NCBI RefSeq assembly: GCF_024498195.1
Contig: NZ_CP101824.1
Span: forward strand, 2,542,001 to 2,606,000
DNA: 64,000 bases
Reading direction: 5' to 3'
Origin: Halovivax cerinus
GTDB taxonomy: Archaea; Halobacteriota; Halobacteria; Halobacteriales; Natrialbaceae
Every line of letters begins with the position of its first letter. Positions within the stretch are counted from its first letter, which is position 1. This document shows, in pieces, positions 44,491 to 52,784 of the stretch. The notes beneath the pieces were generated by a model. It ran no database searches. It was not told where the DNA came from and saw only the letters and a program-made list of their open reading frames with translations. The translations under genes and the position numbers were made by a program.

Positions 44491-44745
44491 TCACCGCTTC
44501 ACCTCGACACGACCGCTAGAGAGCCAGTCGCGTACCTCCTCGGCCACGTCGAGTTCGGCCTCGAGAGCCGCTCGATTTCGCTCGTACTCCTCGCGCGAGC
44601 GCTCGCCGAGTTCGAAGAGGAGGCGATTCTCCGCGATGTCGTCCTGGATCTCCTCGACGTCGTAGAGTTCGTCGAGCGCGGTCGCGTGGAGGGCGTTCGC
44701 GATACTGACGATCGGCCGAAACAGCAGGTCGTCGACGACGATCAT
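44491..44745 (-). CDS. gvpG: Gas vesicle protein GvpG
   Basis: 84 residues, the size of Halobacterium GvpG. MIVVDDLLFRPIVSIANALH and ELYDVEEIQDDIAENRLLFE followed by a helical charged C-terminus identify it. The ATG at 44745 overlaps the GvpF stop (ATGA). GvpG is an essential accessory protein. Confidence 0.9.
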   Translation of the reverse strand: MIVVDDLLFRPIVSIANALHATALDELYDVEEIQDDIAENRLLFELGERSREEYERNRAALEAELDVAEEVRDWLSSGRVEVKR

Positions 44746-45368
44746 CCCTGTGCCCCGATTGTGACGTCCACGAAGCTGTACGGCGCGAAGGGGCCGGTGT
44801 AGCGGACGATGGCGTCCCCGTGGCGCTCTTCCAGCCGGCCGACGGCCCCGTCGAAGGCGTCGCGGTCGTCGCGGTCGACGAGGTAGGAGCGGTTGACGAC
44901 GAGTCGGTCGCTGAACAGCCGGTTTCGCGCGACGTCGCGGGCGATCGGATCGAGTTCCGCGTCGACCGTTTCGCGGATGGCGTCTTCGTCGATCGAGTCG
45001 TTCGGCGGCGTGACGACGGAGACGCCGAGTTCCTCCGCCCCCTCTATCTGGCGCAAACTTTGGGTCAACGCGGATGTTGCTCCCTCGAGTACGTTCGTCA
45101 CCGTCTCTTCGTTCCGGAAGATCATGCCGTAGCGCATGGGGACGACTGTACGCCCGCCGTCGGCAGTCATCACCTCCCGCAACACCTCGTCGTGGCGGCG
45201 AACGTTCTCGTCGGAGCGCTCGGGATCGGCCGACGTGACGTCCGAGACCAGCGCGGCGATCGAGCCGTTCTCGATCGGGTAGACGCGATCGCCGTCGCCA
45301 ACCCCGTCCACCGCCAATACGATCGCCTCGTCGACGTCGACGACGCCGTAAGCGTACGGGCGACTCAC
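44742..45368 (-). CDS. gvpF: Gas vesicle protein GvpF
   Basis: 208 residues if translation begins at the GTG 45368 (VSRPYAYGVVDVDE), matching the length of Halobacterium GvpF; another in-frame GTG at 45401 would add 11 residues. Core landmarks are TVVPMRYGMIFRNEETV, VNRSYLVDRDDRDAFDGAVG and the C-terminal IVRYTGPFAPYSFVDVTIGA. GvpF binds GvpA and is thought to guide it during assembly. First gene of the leftward operon. Confidence 0.9.
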   Translation of the reverse strand: MSRPYAYGVVDVDEAIVLAVDGVGDGDRVYPIENGSIAALVSDVTSADPERSDENVRRHDEVLREVMTADGGRTVVPMRYGMIFRNEETVTNVLEGATSALTQSLRQIEGAEELGVSVVTPPNDSIDEDAIRETVDAELDPIARDVARNRLFSDRLVVNRSYLVDRDDRDAFDGAVGRLEERHGDAIVRYTGPFAPYSFVDVTIGAQG

Positions 45369-45401
45369 TCGGGTCCACCTCCACGCCCCGGTCGTCGGCA
45401 C

Positions 45402-45784
45402 CCGTCGGTGCGCCAGCGGAACCGTCTGTCAGACCCGGGTGGTCTGCCGAACCGTCGACTGTGTCTGGCGATTCGATCCGATCTTGTGGGTGGTCTCGGT
45501 GTCTTCATGACTCGACTTCGCCTCTCCTCGCGTGGACGCCGCCGACCGATCGGCTGCCCGCTCCGTCGTCCCACGTCACCAGTCGCGTATCGCTCTGGAC
45601 GACCTCCCAGTCCCGGGCGTCGGTACCCGTCAGCGTGCTGGACGTCCCGGTTCCGGTCGTCGATCGAGAGCGCTTCGGTCGGCACCTGTGCGTCACGGGC
45701 GGACTCCAACGTGACGGCCCCTTACCATACTGCTTGCACCGGCCACGTCAACGATGATACGTCGGCCTGCGGGACTACGGATGC
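45402..45784. promoter_or_regulatory. Divergent gvpF/gvpA control region
   Basis: The 380-bp gap separates the two gvp operons, as in Halobacterium, where the gvpD/E regulators act on the gvpA promoter. A weak TATA-like CTTACCATACT lies at about 45721-45731, some 55 bp before gvpA. I see no clear TATA box for gvpF. Small frames on the minus strand here are Arg-rich and not credible. Confidence 0.45.
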
Positions 45785-46075
45785 ATGGCATCACCACAAC
45801 GACGGCCGGACTCCTCGAGTCTCGCGGAGGTTCTCGACCGGATCCTCGACAAAGGTGTCGTCATCGACGTCTGGGCGAGAGTCTCGGTCGTGGGGATCGA
45901 ACTCCTCACTGTCGAGGCCCGCGTCGTCGTGGCGTCCGTCGATACGTTCCTGCACTACGCCCACGAGATGGCCAAGATCGAGCGAGCCACCGCCGACGGT
46001 GAACTGTCGGACCTGGAGGAACTCGACATCGAACGGCGACCCGAATCGTCGCCGGTGTCAGCGGAGACGTCCTGA
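45785..46075 (+). CDS. gvpA: Major gas vesicle structural protein GvpA
   Basis: 96 residues. The signature [20 protein letters not shown] and the following [20 protein letters not shown] and [16 protein letters not shown] match GvpA almost residue for residue, including the amphipathic helix-strand-strand-helix that builds the ribbed wall. The C-terminus is about 20 residues longer than usual and charged ([20 protein letters not shown]). Start ATG 45785. Confidence 0.95.
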   Translation: MASPQRRPDSSSLAEVLDRILDKGVVIDVWARVSVVGIELLTVEARVVVASVDTFLHYAHEMAKIERATADGELSDLEELDIERRPESSPVSAETS

Positions 46076-46097
46076 TCGCTCGAATCGGGTGTGAGCA

Positions 46098-46601
46098 ATG
46101 GCACAGACCGTCGCGTCCGACGATCGATGCATCGCACTCACCGCGGCCGGTGAGCGGTGCTCGCGTTCGGCCGGCGAGAACGAGTTCTGCTACCAGCACG
46201 ACGAGAGTGATCCAACTGTGAGCGAGGCCGAGACGACGGAGGACGAATCGACCGACGACCAGTCAGGCGCATCCGACGCCGACCCCGAGATGGACGAGAT
46301 CGAGGTGACGGCGGACGTCGACGACGAACGAATCGAGGGGATCCTCTCGATCCGACAGACGGTCAAATCGACCGCAGGCGACCTCGTCGGTCACCCCTTC
46401 GACGGCGTTTCCGAGATCTCCGCCGCGGAGGAGGGCTGGAGCGCCGTCGTCGAGGTCGTCGAACGCCGGTCCGTTCCGGACACCCAGGACGTCATCGGCC
46501 GATACCGAATCGAACTCGACGAGGAGGGGACGGTGGAGGGGTACCGTCGCATCGACCGGTATCGTCGCGGTGACACGGCATCCTTCGAACCGACGCAGTA
46601 G
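46098..46601 (+). CDS. gvpO: Gas vesicle protein GvpO with N-terminal zinc-finger-like module
   Basis: 167 residues. The C-terminal ~85 residues are GvpO: GWSAVVEVVERRSVPDTQDV and IGRYRIELDEEGTVEGYRRI. The first 35 residues carry a Cys/His set (CIALTAAGERCSRSAGENEF, then CYQHDE) that resembles a small zinc-binding motif, not part of Halobacterium GvpO as I remember it. GvpO is needed for normal gvp expression and vesicle formation. gvpA precedes it by 22 bp; gvpC and gvpN are absent. Confidence 0.88.
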   Translation: MAQTVASDDRCIALTAAGERCSRSAGENEFCYQHDESDPTVSEAETTEDESTDDQSGASDADPEMDEIEVTADVDDERIEGILSIRQTVKSTAGDLVGHPFDGVSEISAAEEGWSAVVEVVERRSVPDTQDVIGRYRIELDEEGTVEGYRRIDRYRRGDTASFEPTQ

Positions 46602-46761
46602 GATATCGCGTATCGGCGATGCATCCGTGACCGCCACAGCCGAGTCCCGCCACGCCACCGGGCGTGTCGGTGCGTGCTCGACCCGGTCCGAAAGCTGCCG
46701 CGACGTCGCGGACGAGGTCCGATCGGAACACTCACGTCGACGCTTCCACGTCGTTTCCCCT

Positions 46762-47097
46762 GTGACGATCGTTCACGGAACGCCGGTGTCCGGACTCGCG
46801 GTCGACGACGAGACGCGGTGTGCCCACTACCGGACGTCGCGGGACGTCGTCGCGCTTCGATTCGGGTGCTGTGAGTCGTACTACGCGTGTCACGCCTGCC
46901 ACGACGCCGTCGCGGACCACGACGCTCGCGTCTGGCCCCGATCGCGGTTCGACGAACCGGCCGTCCTGTGTGGCTCCTGCGGCGAGACGATGACGCCGGA
47001 AACCTACTTCGACGCCGGCCACGCCTGTCCGGCGTGTGACTCGCCGTTCAACCCCGGCTGTCTGGCTCACCGGGATCGTTACTTCGAGTCCCGGTGA
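46762..47097 (+). CDS. CHY zinc-finger protein
   Basis: 111 residues from a GTG at 46762. The CHY pattern is complete: CAHYRTSRDVVALRFGCCES, YYACHACHDAVADH, and later CGSCGETM, CPACDSPFNPGC and AHRDRYFE. CHY domains bind three zinc ions; in eukaryotes they occur in E3 ligases, while archaeal versions have no known role. The upstream open frame has no family support. It follows gvpO on the same strand but 160 bp away. Confidence 0.85.
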   Translation: MTIVHGTPVSGLAVDDETRCAHYRTSRDVVALRFGCCESYYACHACHDAVADHDARVWPRSRFDEPAVLCGSCGETMTPETYFDAGHACPACDSPFNPGCLAHRDRYFESR

Positions 47098-47148
47098 GTC
47101 ATCGCCACGCGACGTGGTCGATCCGAACGATGGATCCGGGTGAGACGC

Positions 47149-48483
47149 TCAATCGTCACTGTAGACGGCGACCGGTCCGTCGCCCGTCCGCTCGGTCGCC
47201 GATCCGGTATCGGTCCGTTCGTCGAGCGCATCCGCGACGCCCGGTGCCAGCGTGTTGACGACAGCGCGGCCGTCCCGGTGTCGTTCGACCAGGCCGTCGT
47301 CTTCGAGGGCGGACAGGTGGTGAGAGACGGTACTCGGATCGACGTCGAGCGCGTCGGCGATTCGACCGTTGGGCGCTTCGTCCAGCTCCGCGAGGACGGT
47401 TAGCACGCCGGCCTTCGCGGGTTCGTCGAGCGCGGCGGCGAGCTCGACGGCCTCGGAACGCACCGGATAGAATCTCCGTTTGCCGTGTTGCTTTCTGGCC
47501 TCGACGAGGCCCTCGTCTTCGAGGACCGAGAGGTGGTGTCTGATCGTCGAGAGTGAGACCTCGACGCTCGCGTCGAGGGCAGAGAGGTACCGGCCGGGCT
47601 CGGCCTCGATGCGTTCGTAGAGATTGCGGCGGGTGTCGTGTTCGAGCGGGTCCGAACCGTCGTAGCGGCTGTACCGGAGCACGCCGAGCGGGAGCTTGTA
47701 CGCGAGGCCGGAGACGCCGCCGAGGAGTCGCAGAAGGGTGCCGAGAGTCCGACCGACGAGTCTACTCGTCGCCCCCGCCGACCCGCCTGCGGTAGCCCCA
47801 GTGGCGCCCGCCGCAGCGCCGGCCGTCGCTCCACTGCCTGCCGCGCCGGCACCCCCGAGGAGTGTCAGGCCCCCGAGCGCGCCGACGAGCCCCGCATCGA
47901 CGGTGTCACCTGGTCCGTTCCCGGACCCAGCGGACACGGGGCCGCTGCTACCATTGCTGTCGCCGGTTTCAGTCGGCTCTTCCCCGATCGTTGCTGGGTC
48001 GATACCCGCCTGTACCGACGCGTTTGCCGGTCCGGTTTCGACGTCGAGTCGCGCCCGGGACGATCCGTTCACGCGCACGGCGGCGCCACCGCCGGGGCGA
48101 AGCACGCCTCCGATCACCGAGGCGGTGTCGTCGATCTCGCCTTCGATCGGCGAGTCGTCGACGATGCTGTCGACCTCGAGCGGGTCGGTACCGTCGGTAT
48201 CGGTGTCCGGTTCGGACGCAAACTCGTCGTCGACGGGGTCGAGTTCGCCAGCCGCTCCGGTATCTCCCTCGTCGTCCGTGGCGTTTCGGAGGTCCTCGAC
48301 TGGATCGGTCAGGCGTTCGTCCGTTGCAGCCGGTTCGCCGTCCGCCTCGGTGGACCAGTCGACGGTATCTACTGACACCGTCGACGGGCCAGCCCCAGCC
48401 GCGGTCGCACCGCCGGTGGCGAACGCCAGCAAGAGCACTGCTCCCGCCACGAACACGGCTCGAGACGATACGGAGACTGGCAT
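47149..48483 (-). CDS. Membrane-anchored regulator with two winged-helix domains
   Basis: 444 residues. A signal-like hydrophobic N-terminus (AVFVAGAVLLLAFATGGATA) is followed by an acidic, Thr/Asp/Gly-rich external region of about 160 residues, then a Gly/Ala-rich membrane segment near 195-255. The last ~180 residues hold two ArsR-like winged helices: STIRHHLSVLEDEGLVEARK and STVSHHLSALEDDGLVERHR. The plan fits a surface sensor wired directly to DNA binding. TATA at about 48509-48519 supports ATG 48483. Target genes are unknown. Confidence 0.8.
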   Translation of the reverse strand: MPVSVSSRAVFVAGAVLLLAFATGGATAAGAGPSTVSVDTVDWSTEADGEPAATDERLTDPVEDLRNATDDEGDTGAAGELDPVDDEFASEPDTDTDGTDPLEVDSIVDDSPIEGEIDDTASVIGGVLRPGGGAAVRVNGSSRARLDVETGPANASVQAGIDPATIGEEPTETGDSNGSSGPVSAGSGNGPGDTVDAGLVGALGGLTLLGGAGAAGSGATAGAAAGATGATAGGSAGATSRLVGRTLGTLLRLLGGVSGLAYKLPLGVLRYSRYDGSDPLEHDTRRNLYERIEAEPGRYLSALDASVEVSLSTIRHHLSVLEDEGLVEARKQHGKRRFYPVRSEAVELAAALDEPAKAGVLTVLAELDEAPNGRIADALDVDPSTVSHHLSALEDDGLVERHRDGRAVVNTLAPGVADALDERTDTGSATERTGDGPVAVYSDD

Positions 48484-48576
48484 ATCGGTCGGGTCCGACG
48501 CCAGTCTTCGTAATATGCTTTCTCTTTCGGGTTGGCTTGGTCGAGTGCGAACGGTGTCTCATCCGCCATCGTCTGC

Positions 48577-49095
48577 TCAGCTGTCGTCGGTATCACAGTC
48601 GTCGGCTTCGCCGGTGGAGACGGCAAACGGGGCGGGTTCGTCGGTCCAGGGCCAGCCCGGGAGTCGGGTCTGGAACCCGGCGGCCAGCGCGGCGTCCAGG
48701 TCGTCGAGGCCGGCGGCTTCCCCGTCTTCGCCGTGGACAGAGACGTCCGCGTAGTGAAACGTCGCTTCGGCGAGTGTTCGGCGGGGTTGCGTGCCGGCGA
48801 GCATCGCGGCGAGTTCGCGACCGAGGAGTTCGTCGACGACGAACCCGGGATAGTCCGCCTCGACGTCGAGGTCGCGGAGGAGTGAGACGAGGGCCGCGAC
48901 GTTCACGGCCAGGTCGCCGTCGGCGAAGACGTCGTCGACGGCGGATCGATACTGCTCGGGCGTGATCGGTGCGACGTCGGCGTCGAACTCGTCCCCGAGC
49001 GCATCGCGGACGTCGTTGATGAGGGGGACGATGGGGGTCGATCGGTTCAGTATCCAGTCGCGTTCGGCTTCGACGCGGGTCGGTGTGAGCTTCAT
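48577..49095 (-). CDS. Haloarchaeal protein of unknown function
   Basis: 172 residues from ATG 49095. Acidic, mostly helical, with VEADYPGFVVDELLGRELAA as its most ordered-looking stretch and a GWPWTDEPAPF motif near the end. No domain is recognised and no membrane segment is present. The minus-strand promoter is good: CTATAAAAGC at about 49137-49147, 45-50 bp upstream. The longer frame upstream is an artefact of the opposite strand. Confidence 0.65.
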   Translation of the reverse strand: MKLTPTRVEAERDWILNRSTPIVPLINDVRDALGDEFDADVAPITPEQYRSAVDDVFADGDLAVNVAALVSLLRDLDVEADYPGFVVDELLGRELAAMLAGTQPRRTLAEATFHYADVSVHGEDGEAAGLDDLDAALAAGFQTRLPGWPWTDEPAPFAVSTGEADDCDTDDS

Positions 49096-49411
49096 AGTGC
49101 TTCTTTGCGTGTGCGTGGCCCTGACGTTTGCGAAGGCTTTTATAGCGTGGATTGAGTATCTTCGGGTAAGCGGGTTCTCGCTGGAGTCCTCCCGTGCTGT
49201 CCGGACGAACCCGGTGAGCGTCTTCGTCGCCCGATCGACGATCGTGACACGATGAGCAGAACCGACCCGACTGACGTGGCCGACGCCGCGTCGGCGATCC
49301 TGTGTCCCGTTGCACTCGACGGGGGTGCGAGCGGCGACGTACCGGTGCGACGCCATCGACTGCGGCCTGGCGTCGCGTTCCGTCTCTCCGGCGAACCGAC
49401 CACCTGCGATT
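49096..49411. promoter_or_regulatory. Divergent promoter region upstream of aCPSF1
   Basis: Contains the strong minus-strand TATA box (GCTTTTATAGC on the plus strand, about 49137-49147). I see no comparable TATA box for the plus-strand aCPSF1 gene and no small gene in the gap. Confidence 0.5.
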
Positions 49412-51349
49412 ATGAGTACTGTAGAGCAGCAACTCGACGATTTGAAAGCAACGATCACCAGCGAACTGCCGAGCGACATCTCGGTGTCGTCGGTGAAGTA
49501 CGAAGGACCGGAGCTGGTCGTGTACACCCACGATCCCAAGAAGTTCGCCCAGCAGGGCGATCTCGTCCGGAAACTCGCGAGTAAACTCAGAAAGCGAATC
49601 ACCGTCCGGCCGGATCCGAGCGTCCTCTCCCGACCGGAGGAGGCTCGCGAGCAGATCATGGACGTGATCCCGGACGACGCCGGCGTCGAGGACCTGGACT
49701 TCCACGCCGACACCGGCGAAGTCGTCATCGAGGCGGCCAAACCGGGGATGGTGATCGGGCGCCACGGATCGACGCTCCGAGAGATCACCAAGACCGTCGG
49801 CTGGACGCCGGAAGTCGTCCGGACGCCGCCGATCGAGTCCTCGACGGTGTCGAACGTGCGGAACTTCCTCAAGCACGAACGCGACGAGCGCCGCGACGTT
49901 CTCGAACGCGTCGGCCGACAGATCCACCGCGAGGAGATGTCCGACGACGAATACGTCCGCATCTCGACGCTCGGGTGCTGTCGCGAGGTCGGCCGCGCGT
50001 CGTTCATCCTCTCGACACCCGAGACGCGGATTCTCATCGACTGTGGCGACAAACCGGGTGCGGAGGGTGAGGTGCCGTACCTCCACGCGCCGGAGGCGCT
50101 CGGCGCCGGTCCGCAGACGATCGACGCCGTGGTACTCACCCACGCCCACCTCGACCACTCCGCGCTCATCCCGCTCCTCTTCAAGTACGGCTACGACGGG
50201 CCGATCTACTGTACGGAGCCCACGCGCGACCTCATGGGACTGCTCACCCTCGACTACCTCGACGTCGCGGCCAAGGAAGGGCGAACGCCGCCGTACGAGT
50301 CCGAGCAGGTCCGCGAGGCTATCAAACACACCATCCCGCTCGAGTACGGGGACGTAACAGACATCGCGCCCGACGTCAAACTGACCTTCCACAATGCCGG
50401 GCACATCCTCGGCTCGGCCGTCTCGCACTTCCACATCGGCGACGGGCTCTACAACGTCGCGTTCTCCGGCGACATCCACTACACCGACACGCGCCTGTTC
50501 AACGGCGCGGTCAACGACTTCCCGCGCGTCGAGACGCTCGTCCTGGAATCCACCTACGGCGGCCGGAACGACTACCAGACCGACCAGGAGGATTCCGAAC
50601 GCAAACTGACGGAGGTCATCAACGCCGCCTACGATCGCGGCGGTAAAGTCGTCATCCCGGCGTTCGCCGTCGGGCGCTCTCAGGAGATCATGCTCGTCTT
50701 AGAAGAGGCCATGCGGGAGGGCGACATCCCGACGATGCCCGTCCACCTGGACGGGATGATCTGGGAGGCGACGGCGATCCACACGACCTACCCCGAGTAC
50801 CTCCGGGACGACCTGCGCGATCGGATCTTCCACGACGACGAGAACCCCTTCCTCGCCGACCAGTTCAACCACATCGACGGCGGGGAAGAAGAGCGCCAGG
50901 ACGTCGCCGACGGCGAACCGTGTATCGTCCTCTCGACGTCTGGGATGGTCACCGGTGGGCCGATCATGTCCTGGCTGGGACACATCGGACCCGATCCGGA
51001 CTCCTCGCTCGTCTTCGTCGGCTACCAGGCCCAGGGGACTCTCGGCCGGCGTATCCAGAACGGCTGGGACGAGATTCCGGTCTCGGACATCGGACGCCAC
51101 GACCGGGGTAGCAACGGTCGCGGCACGCTCTCGCTCAACATGCACGTCGAGACCGTCGACGGCTTCTCGGGCCACGCCGACCGCGCCGGTCTCGAGAACT
51201 TCGTCAAGACGATGAACCCGCGCCCGGAGAAGGTGCTGTGTGTCCACGGCGACGAGCGCTCCGTCCAGGACCTCTCGTCCGCGCTGTACCACGACTACAA
51301 CATGCGGACCTTCGCGCCGAAGAACTTAGAGACGTTCCGCTTCCTCTAA
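49412..51349 (+). CDS. aCPSF1 (FttA) beta-CASP ribonuclease / transcription termination factor
   Basis: 645 residues. The N-terminus has the archaeal KH pair (VVIEAAKPGMVIGRHGSTLR shows the GxxG loop). The metallo-beta-lactamase core starts near residue 180 with THAHLDHSALIPLLFKYGYD (HxHxDH), followed by the beta-CASP domain (VVIPAFAVGRSQEIMLVLEE) and the C-terminal SGHADRAGLENFV and VLCVHGDE. It cleaves nascent RNA and terminates transcription in archaea. ATG 49412 is chosen because the protein family begins MSTVEQQL-like. Confidence 0.95.
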   Translation: MSTVEQQLDDLKATITSELPSDISVSSVKYEGPELVVYTHDPKKFAQQGDLVRKLASKLRKRITVRPDPSVLSRPEEAREQIMDVIPDDAGVEDLDFHADTGEVVIEAAKPGMVIGRHGSTLREITKTVGWTPEVVRTPPIESSTVSNVRNFLKHERDERRDVLERVGRQIHREEMSDDEYVRISTLGCCREVGRASFILSTPETRILIDCGDKPGAEGEVPYLHAPEALGAGPQTIDAVVLTHAHLDHSALIPLLFKYGYDGPIYCTEPTRDLMGLLTLDYLDVAAKEGRTPPYESEQVREAIKHTIPLEYGDVTDIAPDVKLTFHNAGHILGSAVSHFHIGDGLYNVAFSGDIHYTDTRLFNGAVNDFPRVETLVLESTYGGRNDYQTDQEDSERKLTEVINAAYDRGGKVVIPAFAVGRSQEIMLVLEEAMREGDIPTMPVHLDGMIWEATAIHTTYPEYLRDDLRDRIFHDDENPFLADQFNHIDGGEEERQDVADGEPCIVLSTSGMVTGGPIMSWLGHIGPDPDSSLVFVGYQAQGTLGRRIQNGWDEIPVSDIGRHDRGSNGRGTLSLNMHVETVDGFSGHADRAGLENFVKTMNPRPEKVLCVHGDERSVQDLSSALYHDYNMRTFAPKNLETFRFL

Positions 51350-51535
51350 CGGCGCCAGCGGACTCGTTCGTCCCGTTTCGACTCCGATTTCGCCTCGCCG
51401 TTTGAGTCGCCTCCGAGGCGAGAGGGGTCCAGATATCGGCCACAGGCTGGTGTCCGTAACCGGTGAGTGGTCGTCCGTCTGTACGAGAGCCCATCCCCTC
51501 CGACACTAAGTACTCACGCGTGGGTCGTTCCCACG

Positions 51536-51757
51536 ATGTCCGACACCGACACTCCCTCCGAACCCCACTCGGCGTCCGGGGCGTCGACGGACCGCGACGA
51601 ACTGCGTACGATCGCCTTTCGCATGCGGGAGATTCAGCGCCTGCTCAGCGTCCGGGTCGAACAAGAGAACCGGCGACTCGAGGCTGATGGCATCGATCCA
51701 GTCACCAACACGCGGTTCGTCGGGGAGTCGATCACCGACGACAGGCAGGCCGAGTGA
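51536..51757 (+). CDS. Small conserved-looking haloarchaeal protein, unknown function
   Basis: 73 residues, ATG 51536. A disordered acidic N-terminus precedes one amphipathic helix, LRTIAFRMREIQRLLSVRVE, and a short tail VTNTRFVGESITDD. It resembles small coiled-coil proteins but I recognise no family. It has a normal start context and lies between aCPSF1 and nth. Confidence 0.5.
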   Translation: MSDTDTPSEPHSASGASTDRDELRTIAFRMREIQRLLSVRVEQENRRLEADGIDPVTNTRFVGESITDDRQAE

Positions 51758-51803
51758 GCGGGAATTCGACCGTCGACTGTGGTCGGTGGCTGAGGCTCGC
51801 GGG

Positions 51804-52691
51804 TCAGTCCGCGTCGGCCGGATCGACGACCGTCTCCTCGACGAGGTCCACGCCGATCCGGTCGCACTGGTCCGCGAGTGGACACGCTTCGGGGCCGTCC
51901 AGACACGCCGGTTTGCGAGCGGTGCAGTACTCCCGTCCGAACTGGATCATGGCTGTGTGGCCGAAGCCGCACTTTGCGCCCGGGATCGCCGTCTCCAGGG
52001 CTTCACGAACGCCCTCGTGGTCCGCGTCGGCCGGGGCGATGCCGAGTCGCCGACCGATCCGGTGGACGTGTGTATCGACGGGGAAGACGCCCTCGCGACC
52101 GCCGGCGAACAGCAGGACGCAGTCGGCCGTCTTGGGACCGACTCCGTGGACCGAGAGTAACTCCTCTCTGACCGTGCCCGGATCGGACGCTTTGACGTAC
52201 GCATCGAAGTCTGCGGCCGTGTCGAACTCCGAACGAATCCACTCGGCCGCTTCCTGTATCATCCGAGACTTCTGGTTGTAGAGGCCGGCCGAGCTGATCG
52301 TCTCCGCGATGGCGTCCCGGTCGGCCTCGGCCAGCGCCGTCGCGAGGTCGGCCGCCGCGTTCGAGTCCGTGGACGCTGCGCCACGGCCGGAACTCGCGTC
52401 GTCCGGTCCGTACCGCTCGATCAACGCGTCGTGGGCCGGCTGGCTGGCCACGTCGCTCGTGTTCTGACTCAGGATCGTCCGGACGAGGCAGGTGAAGGCG
52501 TCCTGGCCCCCGTAGGTCTTCTGCCAGTACAGCGCCCCGAGTCGATCGACGATCCGTTCCGCGCGGGTGTCGGCCGCCCCCGGATCGAACGTCGCCTCGG
52601 GCCCGCCGCCGCCCTCGCCGCCGCTTATGTTGACGGCGGGTTCGTCCGCGCCGGACGCGTCGACCGGATCGACGTCGGACTCCTCGCTCAT
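51804..52691 (-). CDS. nth: Endonuclease III (base-excision repair glycosylase)
   Basis: 295 residues from ATG 52691. The helix-hairpin-helix with catalytic Lys reads LLSVHGVGPKTADCVLLF, the catalytic Asp is in FPVDTHVHRIGRRLG, and the C-terminal [4Fe-4S] loop is present (CTARKPACLDGPEACPLADQ, then C). It removes oxidised pyrimidines and cuts the strand. The first ~40 residues are an acidic Gly-rich extension, and a Ser/Ala-rich insertion near residue 95 lengthens it beyond the bacterial size. Confidence 0.92.
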   Translation of the reverse strand: MSEESDVDPVDASGADEPAVNISGGEGGGGPEATFDPGAADTRAERIVDRLGALYWQKTYGGQDAFTCLVRTILSQNTSDVASQPAHDALIERYGPDDASSGRGAASTDSNAAADLATALAEADRDAIAETISSAGLYNQKSRMIQEAAEWIRSEFDTAADFDAYVKASDPGTVREELLSVHGVGPKTADCVLLFAGGREGVFPVDTHVHRIGRRLGIAPADADHEGVREALETAIPGAKCGFGHTAMIQFGREYCTARKPACLDGPEACPLADQCDRIGVDLVEETVVDPADAD

Positions 52692-52784
52692 GTCCGACGA
52701 GAGGACCGGACCGAAGAAATGCCCTGCGGTCGCCGAATCGTCGCCGCGCACCGTCCCTGTTGTTGCGATCGGGCCCGGACCGGA

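Noticed and set aside
45365-45709. 114-residue minus-strand frame upstream of gvpF (possible extra gvp gene)
   Set aside because: Arg-rich, no similarity to any Gvp protein, and it lies across the divergent promoter region.
48593-50479. 628-residue minus-strand frame opposite aCPSF1
   Set aside because: It is antisense to the well-supported aCPSF1 gene, and shows no recognisable domain.
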